Shown here piece after piece: positions 53,583 to 61,539 of a DNA stretch of 64,000 nt. The notes under the pieces were generated by a model, which searched no databases, was not told the origin of the DNA, and was given only the letters and a program-made list of their open reading frames with translations. The DNA comes from Hymenobacter taeanensis. GTDB lineage: Bacteria; Bacteroidota; Bacteroidia; Cytophagales; Hymenobacteraceae. Each line of letters starts with the position of its first letter. Position 1 is the first letter of the stretch. A program made the translations under genes and the position numbers. The stretch spans positions 495,501-559,500 of the forward strand of contig NZ_CP053538.1 in NCBI RefSeq assembly GCF_013137895.1, written 5' to 3'.

Positions 53583-53921
53583 ATGCGCCACACTTATCAC
53601 GAGGTCGAATTTTGCGCCACCAAAGTGGCCCTGGGTCTGCTCTCGGGCAAATGGAAGCCGATTATCTTTTTCCATCTGGCGGCCGGCTCGTTGCGGTTCA
53701 CGGAGCTATGGCGGGCTATTCCGCGTGTGTCCAAAAAAGTGCTGCTGGAGCAGTTGCGCCAGCTGGAAGACGCCGGCATTGTGGAGCGCACCGTGCACAA
53801 CGGCTTCCCGCCCGAGGTCACCTACCAGCTCACGCCCAAAGGTGCCGAGCTGGCCCCCATCCTGCACCGCCTAGACCAGTGGGCACTAACCCACATCAAA
53901 GGCACAGTGCAGATTTCCTAA
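53583..53921 (+). CDS. HxlR-family winged-helix transcriptional regulator
   Basis: The 112-residue protein has the HxlR winged helix: CATKVALGLLSGKWKPIIFF, LRFTELWRAIPRVSKKVLLEQLRQLED and the wing VTYQLTPKGAEL. A single Cys near residue 11 is where many HxlR regulators sense quinones, aldehydes or oxidants. I chose the inner ATG that gives the usual family length; an upstream start adds 22 residues of no family character. It probably controls the divergent MBL-fold hydrolase. Confidence 0.92.
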   Translation: MRHTYHEVEFCATKVALGLLSGKWKPIIFFHLAAGSLRFTELWRAIPRVSKKVLLEQLRQLEDAGIVERTVHNGFPPEVTYQLTPKGAELAPILHRLDQWALTHIKGTVQIS

Positions 53922-53996
53922 TAACCACGGCAGTCCCGACTACTGCATTACGGGAAGCAGGATGCCAACTGGCCTAGGCAGCGGGAGCCTGGTTTG

Positions 53997-55589
53997 CTAG
54001 GCCAGTTCCAGCGTTACGTCTACCCCGATGGCCTCGACAAAATACTGGTCGTGGGAAATGAGCAGAATGGAGCCGCCGAAGTCTTTTATAGCGGCGGTGA
54101 GTACCTCCTGGCTGTGCACATCGAGGTTGTTGGTAGGCTCGTCGAGGATGAGGACATCGGGGGCGTTGTTGCGCACGATGAGGCAGCAGAGCAGCAGCTT
54201 CAGCTTCTCGCCGCCGCTGAGGCCGGCGCATTGCCGGTCCCAGGCTTCGCGCGGAAACTGCTGGTAGTGCAGCACCGTTTTCAGCTCATGCTCTAGCAAC
54301 CCCCGGGAGTTGAAGTGCTGCACTTGCTCAAACACCGTCAGGCCATTGTCCAGCAGAGAGTAGTCCTGGTCGATGTAGAAGTACTCGAAGTCGGCCACGA
54401 AGATTTTGCCATTTGTGGGTGTCAGACTACCCGTCATCAGCTTCAGCAGCGTGCTCTTACCGGCCCCATTGCGGCCGGCAAGGCGCATCCTATCTCCGGA
54501 GCGCACCTGAAACGACAGGGGTTTCTGCCAGAGCGGCTCCTGCCCGTAGGTGAAGTTGATGGCCCGGGCCTCAATGAGCGTTTTACCCCGATGCAGGTCT
54601 GATTTGGCCAGATCTATCTTCAGAATTTGGTGCTCCTGCAGCTGCCCCCGGATCTGGTGCAGCTCCTGGGTAATGCCGTTGATTTTATCGGCGTGGGCTT
54701 CTTTGAGTTTGGCGGAGCTTTGCTGGGCTTTGCTTTTGAGGCCACCGGCCACAATGCGGGGCAGGGCCTTCTTTAGGCCTTGCGCTTTGCCGCGCGCCTC
54801 CTGCTTATGGCGCTGCTCGGCCACGTCGCGGGCCTTTTGCTGGGCATGGTGCAGGGTCTTTTCTTTATCGTCTAATTGAGCATGCAGGGCCGCTAGCCTG
54901 GCGTCTTTCTGCTCCCGGTAAAACGAGTAGCACCCGCCATATACTTCCACTGCCGTGGGGGTCAGCTCAAGCGTGAGATTCACCAGATTCAGCAGGGCCC
55001 GGTCGTGGCTCACTACCAGTATGGTGGCCTTGCTGCGCCCGATAAAGTCGTGGAGCAGCTGGCGGCTTTCGGCATCGAGGTGGTTAGAGGGCTCATCGAG
55101 CAGGATGATGGCGGGCGCGTGCACCAGGGCACCGGCCAGAAACACCTTGGTTTTCTCGCCCCCGCTCAGCTCATGCAGGGGCTGCGACAGGCCCAGGTGC
55201 TGCAGGTGCCAAAACGAGAGGGCTGCCTGTACGCGCTCCTCCAGGTCCCAGGCCTCGTTGAGGCGGCTGAAATTTTCCGCCGTGGCCTCACCAGCCAGAA
55301 TAGCCTGCAAGGCCTGTAGTTGCTCAGCTACGCCCATTGCCTGGGCCACGGTATAGGCATCGTACTGGCCTAGGTGCTGTGGCACGTAGTATGGCCTTTC
55401 GGCAAGTAGCACCTCCCCAGATGCGGGCGGTACCCGGCCGGCAAGCAGCTGCAGCAGGGTTGATTTCCCGACGCCGTTGTTTCCGACCAGAGAGGCCTTG
55501 GCTCCTTTCGGCACGGAGAAGTGCAGGTTTTGGAACAGAACTTCTTTATTAGGATGGCTATAGGCCAATGAAGTAGCGACAATACTCAT
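53997..55589 (-). CDS. ABC-F family ATPase (translation factor type)
   Basis: Two ABC domains lie in one chain with no membrane segment. Domain 1 has GNNGVGKSTLL, LSGGEKTKVFLAG and ILLDEPSNHLD; domain 2 has GRNGAGKSTLLK, LSGGEKLKLLLC and LILDEPTNNLD. The Lys/Gln-rich helical linker between them (about 235-330) is the arm that reaches the ribosome in ABC-F proteins. These rescue stalled ribosomes or give antibiotic resistance. I cannot place it in a named subgroup. The inner ATG (530 residues) starts the first strand; the longer start adds 46 non-homologous residues. Confidence 0.9.
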   Translation of the reverse strand: MSIVATSLAYSHPNKEVLFQNLHFSVPKGAKASLVGNNGVGKSTLLQLLAGRVPPASGEVLLAERPYYVPQHLGQYDAYTVAQAMGVAEQLQALQAILAGEATAENFSRLNEAWDLEERVQAALSFWHLQHLGLSQPLHELSGGEKTKVFLAGALVHAPAIILLDEPSNHLDAESRQLLHDFIGRSKATILVVSHDRALLNLVNLTLELTPTAVEVYGGCYSFYREQKDARLAALHAQLDDKEKTLHHAQQKARDVAEQRHKQEARGKAQGLKKALPRIVAGGLKSKAQQSSAKLKEAHADKINGITQELHQIRGQLQEHQILKIDLAKSDLHRGKTLIEARAINFTYGQEPLWQKPLSFQVRSGDRMRLAGRNGAGKSTLLKLMTGSLTPTNGKIFVADFEYFYIDQDYSLLDNGLTVFEQVQHFNSRGLLEHELKTVLHYQQFPREAWDRQCAGLSGGEKLKLLLCCLIVRNNAPDVLILDEPTNNLDVHSQEVLTAAIKDFGGSILLISHDQYFVEAIGVDVTLELA

Positions 55590-56209
55590 ATAGAAAACAG
55601 TAAAAAGATGGGTGATAATGCCAATGTGAATCAGGCATAGGTAGCCAGCCGCACGAGCAATCAGGAAATGGTGCGAAGTGGCCCAGGCAGCGTAGCCTGG
55701 GCCACGCGTATTGCTTGGTTGAAACACCCCATTACCTCACCAGCAGGCTCTATCAGCACTTCGTGGAAGCGAGCCGGCACACTGTGAGCGAATACGAACG
55801 CCACCATGTGCGTCGTGGGCATGGGATGCACCGGCAGAGCCCGGCCAAAATAGAGTGCACCGCAGCAGTATGCATAGCGGCGTAGCAGCCAGCGGGCCGC
55901 TAAGCTAGAGGAGCCAGGAGGAAAGAGGTATTGGGCGGGGCCAGCGAATGGACTACATGCAGACTGAGGTTGATCAGGCAAAAGCCGCCTGACGGATAAC
56001 TGGACGTTTCCAGCCCGAGCCCCCATTCTGTGCACTACAGAATGGGGCTGGGGCGCCATTATTATCTCTACTCAGTAATTTCCATTGGGGTACGGTTAAG
56101 GTATAACCTGCTGCAAATATAGGGCTCCCAATTTCTTTTACGAAGTCCTTACTCCGGGAAGGACGCAGCAACCAGTAGCTTAGCGCCGTACTTCTGCTAC
56201 CCCACCCGC
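55590..56209. other. 620-bp region without a confident gene
   Basis: This stretch lies between ABC-F and an MBL-fold gene. A minus-strand frame of 132 codons (55661-56059) is open, but its protein has no recognisable motif and is poor in regular structure; it may be chance or a decayed gene. An 11-bp hairpin (56021-56031 with 56037-56047, CCCCATTCTGT) sits inside it. The promoter of the ABC-F gene should lie just upstream of 55589. Confidence 0.4.
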
Positions 56210-56944
56210 ATGCCCAGCCCTACCCAAATTCAGCTCCTAGGCCACTCCACATTCCGCATTACTACTCCCGAGGGCCACGTACTCCTCCTCGACCCGTGGC
56301 TAACCGGCAACCCCTTCGTGCCGGAAGAGCTGCGCAACCCCGAGCAGGCTGACCTGGTGCTTATCACCCACGGCCACGACGACCACTTCGATGCGGAATT
56401 GCCCGCTCTCTTGGCGCGCACCGGGGCCAAAGTGGTAGCTCCCGCGCCAGTCCGGTTTTACCTCACTGAGCGGAGTGTGCCGCCGGAGCAGTGCGAGGCC
56501 ATGAATGTGGGTGGCAGCATTAACCTGCTGGACCTGCGCCTCACCATGACAGTAGCGCACCACGCGGCCCATGTAGATCTGCCCGGAGGCCGCACTGGTT
56601 TCCGGCACGAGGCTGTGGGCTATGTGCTGCGCTTCTCCGACAATACGGTGCTTTACGCGGCCGGCGACACAGGCCTGTTCGGCGACATGCGCCTGCTGGC
56701 CGACCTATACCAGCCCACCGTAGCCATCCTGCCCATCGGCGACCGGTATACCATGGGGCCGCGGGAGGCGGCGTATGCGGCCGGGCTGCTGGGAGTGCAT
56801 CATGTGGTACCGTTTCACTACGGCACGTTTGCCTCGTTGGTAGGCACGCCGGAGCAGTTGCGCGCCCACCTCTCCCCTGCCGCAGGCGTAACGGTGCACC
56901 CGTTGCAAGCCGGCGAAACGCTGGAGCTTACTGGCCTACGGTAA
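56210..56944 (+). CDS. UPF0173-type metal-dependent hydrolase (MBL fold)
   Basis: The 244-residue protein begins IQLLGHSTFRITTPEGHVLL and has the metal site LITHGHDDHFDAE, followed by MTVAHHAAHVD, YAAGDTGLFGDM and a C-terminal VPFHYGTF. This is the UPF0173/YtkL pattern: LGHS at the start, THGHxDH, GDT and PxHYGT at the end. Members are cytoplasmic hydrolases of unclear substrate. It is a different subfamily from the MBL protein at 52.7 kb. Confidence 0.88.
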   Translation: MPSPTQIQLLGHSTFRITTPEGHVLLLDPWLTGNPFVPEELRNPEQADLVLITHGHDDHFDAELPALLARTGAKVVAPAPVRFYLTERSVPPEQCEAMNVGGSINLLDLRLTMTVAHHAAHVDLPGGRTGFRHEAVGYVLRFSDNTVLYAAGDTGLFGDMRLLADLYQPTVAILPIGDRYTMGPREAAYAAGLLGVHHVVPFHYGTFASLVGTPEQLRAHLSPAAGVTVHPLQAGETLELTGLR

Positions 56945-57223
56945 GCAGGTGTGCCTACGCGCGTGTGAGTAGCTATGCTTGGCCTTCTACCCGCACCCAC
57001 CGGGCCCAAGGCCTGGGGAGTTTTGTGCACCAATAACACTCTGCGCTACGCAACTGTAGGCCGGTACATATGCCAGGCCGGTAGGCGCGCGGTCACACGC
57101 CTGCACACGCTGAGTTGTTGGCTCAGAAAAGAATTCGTCTGCTTGGTGCTTTGGTTCACGTGAATAGTGTACCTTCTAGGTAGTCTTACGTCACTGTTGT
57201 ACCACCCTCAACCCCACCATTCT

Positions 57224-57616
57224 ATGGATGCATTGACCACAACTATCATGGACGAGATTCGGCAAGCCAACAAAACCTTTGAAAAGACCTTCGGGCTGGG
57301 CGACGGCGCAGGCATGGCGCGTCTTTATACTTCCGATGGCATGCTCCTGCCCACGGGTAGCGAGCCAGTGCAGGGCCACGAGGGCATTGCCGCGTTTTGG
57401 CAGGGTGCCATGCAAATGGGCATTAAAGAGGCCAACCTGCGCTCCGTGGAAGTAGAGCAGCTCAACGAAGATACAGCCATTGAAATGGGCAATTACCACC
57501 TATACGGCATGAATCACCAGGTGCTCGACCAGGGCAAATACATGGTGGTATGGAAGCACGAGGGCAACAACTGGAAGCTCCACCGCGACATCTGGAACAG
57601 CAGCCAGGGGGCCTAG
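57224..57616 (+). CDS. SnoaL/DUF4440-like small protein
   Basis: The 130-residue protein has the cone-shaped NTF2-like fold pattern: a helical start (TIMDEIRQANKTFEKTFGLGDGAGMARLY is its region), LYTSDGMLLPTGSEPVQGHEGI, and strands ending in VVWKHEGNNWKLHRDIWN. Such proteins act as isomerases, hydrolases or stress proteins; function cannot be set from sequence. I used the ATG at MDALTTT; a start 19 codons upstream adds noise. A terminator-like hairpin follows. Confidence 0.8.
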   Translation: MDALTTTIMDEIRQANKTFEKTFGLGDGAGMARLYTSDGMLLPTGSEPVQGHEGIAAFWQGAMQMGIKEANLRSVEVEQLNEDTAIEMGNYHLYGMNHQVLDQGKYMVVWKHEGNNWKLHRDIWNSSQGA

Positions 57617-57690
57617 CCCTGGTCAGCTTACACAACTACCACCCGGCTGAGAAAACAGGTTCACTGGCCCCAGCCAGGCCCCGCATGCTA

Positions 57691-57718
57691 AACCGGCTCG
57701 CCCTACGGCGGGTCGGTT
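57691..57718 (+). terminator. Hairpin terminator of the SnoaL-like gene
   Basis: A 12-bp stem with two G-T wobbles (57691-57702 with 57707-57718, AACCGGCTCGCC) has a loop of CTAC and a TTTTGCTTTG tail. Confidence 0.6.
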
Positions 57719-57802
57719 TTGCTTTGTTCAGAACTGGCTCAGGCAAAGCCAGCAGTTGGCCACCAACTTTCGTATAGGGTAGCTCCACTCACACCCTTCT
57801 CC

Positions 57803-58102
57803 ATGCAGAACGATACGGATAATTTCTCCACCGGCCCCGCGGGGGTATTTGCTCATATTGAGCACGAAGGCCAGCACCTGACCGTGGTGAAACTACAAGA
57901 GGCCTACGTGCATAACCCCGAGGCCCTGCAGCAGCAACTCACTCAAGAGCTAGGCCTGGCCTCCAACGCGCTCCTGCTGGTGCTACCCAGTGAGGGCAAG
58001 CCGCTGCTAGGCCAGGGCCCCGCCGAGGAGTTGTACAACAACTTCCTGTCGAAGAATACCGCCGCCGTGGTAGAGCAGCCCTGGCAGCCGCTGGGGAACT
58101 AG
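57803..58102 (+). CDS. Small unknown protein, 99 residues
   Basis: This is a soluble acidic protein with a short mixed alpha/beta sequence (HLTVVKLQEAYVHNPEALQQQL, LLVLPSEGKPLLGQGP). No family is known to me. The chosen ATG leaves out a 28-codon upstream extension that overlaps the preceding terminator. The gene lies between two hairpin terminators, so it is probably a single-gene transcript. Confidence 0.55.
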   Translation: MQNDTDNFSTGPAGVFAHIEHEGQHLTVVKLQEAYVHNPEALQQQLTQELGLASNALLLVLPSEGKPLLGQGPAEELYNNFLSKNTAAVVEQPWQPLGN

Positions 58103-58125
58103 CCTGAGGCCCCTACTGCCCCCGC

Positions 58126-58163
58126 ACAAACCGGCCGGACCCTATGGGGTCCGGCCGGTTTGT
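58126..58163. terminator. Bidirectional terminator, 17-bp perfect stem
   Basis: The arms 58126-58142 and 58147-58163 (containing CCGGCCGGACC) are perfectly complementary with a TATG loop. It lies between the convergent small gene and the SDR gene. No long T-run follows, but the stem is strong. Confidence 0.75.
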
Positions 58164-58211
58164 AGGCAATGCATTGCTACGGGCGTCAGCCAGCAGTGGC
58201 CTAAGGCTTAT

Positions 58212-59255
58212 TTACGCAGTGGCGCTTTCGTTTTCCTCAGCTGGCTCGCTGCTACTGCTGTTTTTGCCCGATAGCAGCGCCACCAGAATACCTCCGGCCA
58301 GAGCGGCAAAGGCCCCCGTGATGACGGGGTGCAGGCTGGCGCGGGTGTACAGGCTTTTTTGCATAACGTAGCCCGGGTGGGTGCCGTGCGCTTTGCCGTC
58401 GCGCACGTAGGGGCCGTGCAGGGAGCCGGCGGGGTTACGTGGGGGCTCATCGCGGGTCTGGAGCTTCATGTTTACTTTCTCGTTGAGGAAGTCCATGGCG
58501 CGGGGCAGGTGCTTGTTCATGGTGCTGAACATTTTTCCGCCGCCCCCAATGTAAATGTCGCGCTCGGGGTGCTCGGCGGCATGCACAATGGCATTGGCCA
58601 CTTCCTCAGGCTCATACACGGGTGGGGGCAGCTTGGGCTCCTTATCCATGTAGTTGCGGGCGTGCTGCGGAAAGGGTGTGTTGATGGCCGATGGCTTAAT
58701 GAGCGTAACAGAAATGGGGGCTCCTTCCTCTTCCAGCTCCTGGCGTAGGGCATCGGTGAAGCCCTTAATGGCGTGCTTGCTGGCCGAGTACATGCCCTGC
58801 AGCGGAAACGCAATATCCGATGCCACGCTGCCCAGGTTGATGAGCGCGCCACCCCGCTTTTTGAGGTGCTTCACGGCGGCCAGTGAGCCGTATACCACTC
58901 CCCAAAAATTGGTCTCGAACATCCGGTGGCTGTCTTCGTGACTGACCTCCTCCAGGCGGCCCCAGATGGAAGCAGCCGCATTATTAATCCAGGTATCGAG
59001 GCCACCGAAGCGCTCCTTCGCGGTGGTGGCAATCCGCTGAATGTCTGTTACGCTGGCTACGTCGGCGGCCACTGTAACCACTTGGGCGCCCTTATGGCTG
59101 AGCTCAGCGCCTACATGGTGCAGGTCGGCCTCGCTGCGGGCGGCTAGCACCAGTTTGGCGCCGCGCTCGGCCGCCAGGCGGGCAGTGGCCAGGCCAATGC
59201 CACTGGTGGCACCCGTAATCACAATGGTCTGCTGATTCAGGGGTTTGAGTTTCAT
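58212..59255 (-). CDS. SDR-family oxidoreductase with C-terminal membrane segment
   Basis: The N-terminal 250 residues form a classical SDR: ITGATSGIGLATARLA, INNAAASIWG, a catalytic Ser in LGSVASDI, and YSASKHAIKGF with Tyr and Lys. The extra C-terminal part (about 255-347) has a basic linker and a hydrophobic helix (about 310-330, ITGAFAALAGGILVALLSG) followed by an acidic tail, suggesting membrane anchoring. The substrate is unknown. The length of 347 residues is longer than the usual 250 of the family for this reason. Confidence 0.88.
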   Translation of the reverse strand: MKLKPLNQQTIVITGATSGIGLATARLAAERGAKLVLAARSEADLHHVGAELSHKGAQVVTVAADVASVTDIQRIATTAKERFGGLDTWINNAAASIWGRLEEVSHEDSHRMFETNFWGVVYGSLAAVKHLKKRGGALINLGSVASDIAFPLQGMYSASKHAIKGFTDALRQELEEEGAPISVTLIKPSAINTPFPQHARNYMDKEPKLPPPVYEPEEVANAIVHAAEHPERDIYIGGGGKMFSTMNKHLPRAMDFLNEKVNMKLQTRDEPPRNPAGSLHGPYVRDGKAHGTHPGYVMQKSLYTRASLHPVITGAFAALAGGILVALLSGKNSSSSEPAEENESATA

Positions 59256-59474
59256 AGGGTTGATTCAGATTGGTGGTCATAGCTCTCCTTACGTCAGGCT
59301 GAACTACCCGGTCATGTAAAATCAAGTCGTATGCTGGCTCCCCTTTCAGGGGCTGATATATCTCTACTGTGCTATGTTTTTTGCTTATTACGGAAGTAAA
59401 CTATAATTGCCGGAGTGGCCTAGCGCCTACCAGCAATACCTGTGTCTATCTTCTTTCCTCTCTATTCTTCTTCC

Positions 59475-60182
59475 ATGCACAAAACGTCTATTCTGTTATC
59501 ATGCGCGCTGCTGAGTGGCCTAGCCACTATGCAAAGCGCCACAGCGCAGCACCTGCAAGCAGTAGGCGTGGCAGGCAGCTTTAACATCAACCAGACCTGG
59601 GCCAAGCAACGAGAGCTCACGCTGGGTAGCACCACCATTCTTACCTATACCGATAATGCGCGGCAGGACGATACGGGCAACCGAATCAGCGCGTATGCCA
59701 GGGTTGGAATAGGACAAGGCACCTTTTTTGTGCAGCCAGAGGTAGGGTATACCAAGGTATTAGGCAATCAATATGAAGTCCAGTTCCCCAGAGGCACCTT
59801 CTATTATGCTCCCTGGATTCGTCGGCTGGAGGTGGGGGCGCTGGCAGGATACCATGTCACCGAAAAGTTTTATGTAGTAGCTGGCCCGGTAGTAGCCCGA
59901 CACGAGCGGGAAAAGGCAATAAGCTCTTCAACGGAAAGTTGGGTTGCTGCATACAACAGCCTGTATGCCAGCCCCGAGCGGGTACAGCTCCTGGGCCAGG
60001 TGGGCATTGGGGTGCAGCTGTGGCGCTTTGATGTGGGAGCACGCTACGAAGGCAGCCTCACGCCCTACACCAGGCAGCTGCGCTTTGATAACAAGCTGTA
60101 CGCGTTCCGGCAGAACACCACTCAATACATAGTTCAGGTGGGCTTTTTACTCTTCGACCATAACCGCTCCTGGACTAAGTAG
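59475..60182 (+). CDS. Outer-membrane beta-barrel protein of unknown function
   Basis: The 235-residue protein has a signal peptide (LLSGLATMQSATAQ), followed by alternating aromatic and polar strands (VGIGQGTFFVQPEVGYTKV, GARYEGSLTPYTRQLRF) and an ending QVGFLLF that suits an outer-membrane barrel, plus a short tail. It resembles PorT/OMP_b-brl-type proteins of Bacteroidota without a specific assignment. I chose the ATG before the signal peptide; a start 11 codons upstream lacks one. It ends at a strong terminator. Confidence 0.7.
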   Translation: MHKTSILLSCALLSGLATMQSATAQHLQAVGVAGSFNINQTWAKQRELTLGSTTILTYTDNARQDDTGNRISAYARVGIGQGTFFVQPEVGYTKVLGNQYEVQFPRGTFYYAPWIRRLEVGALAGYHVTEKFYVVAGPVVARHEREKAISSSTESWVAAYNSLYASPERVQLLGQVGIGVQLWRFDVGARYEGSLTPYTRQLRFDNKLYAFRQNTTQYIVQVGFLLFDHNRSWTK

Positions 60183-60189
60183 CCTACAC

Positions 60190-60223
60190 GCACAACGGCC
60201 GGACAAATGTCCGGCCGTTGTGC
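60190..60223. terminator. Bidirectional terminator, 16-bp perfect stem
   Basis: The arms 60190-60205 and 60208-60223 (GCACAACGGCCGGACA) pair perfectly with a two-base loop and a TTTCTT tail on the plus strand. It separates the convergent outer-membrane and DoxX genes. Confidence 0.8.
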
Positions 60224-60243
60224 ATTTCTTGAGTAGAGCAGGC

Positions 60244-60654
60244 CTACATGCCCACCGCGCCGGGGCTCCGCCGATGCAGCATGCTATCAATGCTCCAGAC
60301 GCCCGCGCCCTGGGCCGCGATGTAGAGAAACACAAAGCAGAATACCACGGCCAACTCGCCCTTATTCACGATGGGCAGGGCATGCTGAGGCGCGTGAGCC
60401 ATGAAATAGGCTACGGCCATCATGCCACTGGCCAGGAAAGCGGCAGGGCGCGTCAGGAAGCCGACTAGTATCAGGAGGCCACCCACTAGCTCAATAATCC
60501 CGGCTACCCCCATCAGGGAGGCAATTTCTACGGTATTGCCATCGCCGCCGGGGAAGCCCAGCAGTTTCTGGCTGCCATGCATGGCAAAGAGCAGGCCTAC
60601 CACAATGCGTAGTAAGGCATAAGCATACGAGGCGTACGGGTTTCCGCGGTCCAT
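60244..60654 (-). CDS. DoxX-family membrane protein
   Basis: The 136-residue protein has four hydrophobic helices and the DoxX marks LLRIVVGLLFAMHGSQKLLGF and GIIELVGGLLILVGFLTRPAA. DoxX proteins are small inner-membrane proteins linked to quinone or thiosulfate oxidation and to oxidative-stress handling; the exact role here is unknown. It lies downstream of the ankyrin-repeat gene on the same strand, with about 90 bp between them. Confidence 0.9.
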   Translation of the reverse strand: MDRGNPYASYAYALLRIVVGLLFAMHGSQKLLGFPGGDGNTVEIASLMGVAGIIELVGGLLILVGFLTRPAAFLASGMMAVAYFMAHAPQHALPIVNKGELAVVFCFVFLYIAAQGAGVWSIDSMLHRRSPGAVGM

Positions 60655-60743
60655 GGGTGTATTGAGCTAAGGGTTGGGGTTGAGTAGATAAATTCACTGG
60701 CTTAGTCTGCCGCGCTGTGGGCAGCATGGCCAGTTGAAGTGGC

Positions 60744-61247
60744 CTAGGACTTCCGGCCGAAGTGCTCATCGAAAATCCGCAGGGCTTCGGCGTTGCCTTG
60801 CTGCACGGCCAGGTCGGGGGCGGTGAGGCCGCGCACGTCCTGCACGTTGATGTCGGCACCCGCCTGCAGTAGCACCGGGAGTATGTTGTTGCGGCCGAAC
60901 AATGTAGCAAACATGAGGGCCGTGCCGCCGTTACCGTTTTGTACGTCCAACTGGGCGCCGTGCTCAATTAGGAGGCGCGCAACTTCAGCGTAGCCCTTGA
61001 AGCTAACCCCCATGAGGGCCGTATTGCCGGAAGCGTCCTGCACGTTGGGGTCGGCGCCGGCCTCTAGCAATACTCGGGTGGCTTCTACCTGATCGTCATA
61101 TGCCGCCACAATCAGGGGCGTGAAGCCTTTGCCATTCTGCAGGTTCACATCGAGGCCCTGGGCCAGGAGTTCCTGGAGGTGGGCAACGTCGCCGTTACGG
61201 GCAGCATCAATCAGTAGGTCTTCGGGCCGGGCAGAGGTAAAATCCAT
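60744..61247 (-). CDS. Ankyrin-repeat protein
   Basis: The 167-residue protein is nearly all ankyrin repeats, four or five of about 33 residues: GDVAHLQELLAQGLDVNLQN, EATRVLLEAGADPNVQDASG, EVARLLIEHGAQLDVQNGNG, and NILPVLLQAGADINVQD. It has no signal peptide and is a protein-binding scaffold in the cytoplasm. In several bacteria, from memory, similar small ankyrin proteins lie beside catalase genes; here the neighbour is DoxX. Its partner is unknown. Confidence 0.9.
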   Translation of the reverse strand: MDFTSARPEDLLIDAARNGDVAHLQELLAQGLDVNLQNGKGFTPLIVAAYDDQVEATRVLLEAGADPNVQDASGNTALMGVSFKGYAEVARLLIEHGAQLDVQNGNGGTALMFATLFGRNNILPVLLQAGADINVQDVRGLTAPDLAVQQGNAEALRIFDEHFGRKS

Positions 61248-61539
61248 AAAAGCAGCAGTACAAGGGGTAAATGAGTTCGTACATACTACGACGATGCCGG
61301 AAAATGGATTGCTACAACGGATACTGGTTTTATACTACCCAAGAAAAGCAGCCCATTAGCTAACCTTTGCTCCCGGCTCTTTGACTTACCCCCGGCCCCT
61401 AGGCCACCGCAGGCGCCCTATGCCAAGGGGCACCAGAGGGCTTGTACGCACATTCCCCTACAGGAACAGGCCTAGGCCACTACGCAACAAGGCCAGACTA
61501 CCAGCCCGACCTTGTGCACACTTCCCCTCAAAAGTGGTT

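Noticed and set aside
55661..56059. 132-codon minus-strand frame in the 620-bp gap
   Set aside because: Its protein shows no family motif or regular pattern and contains a hairpin; kept only as an unassigned region.
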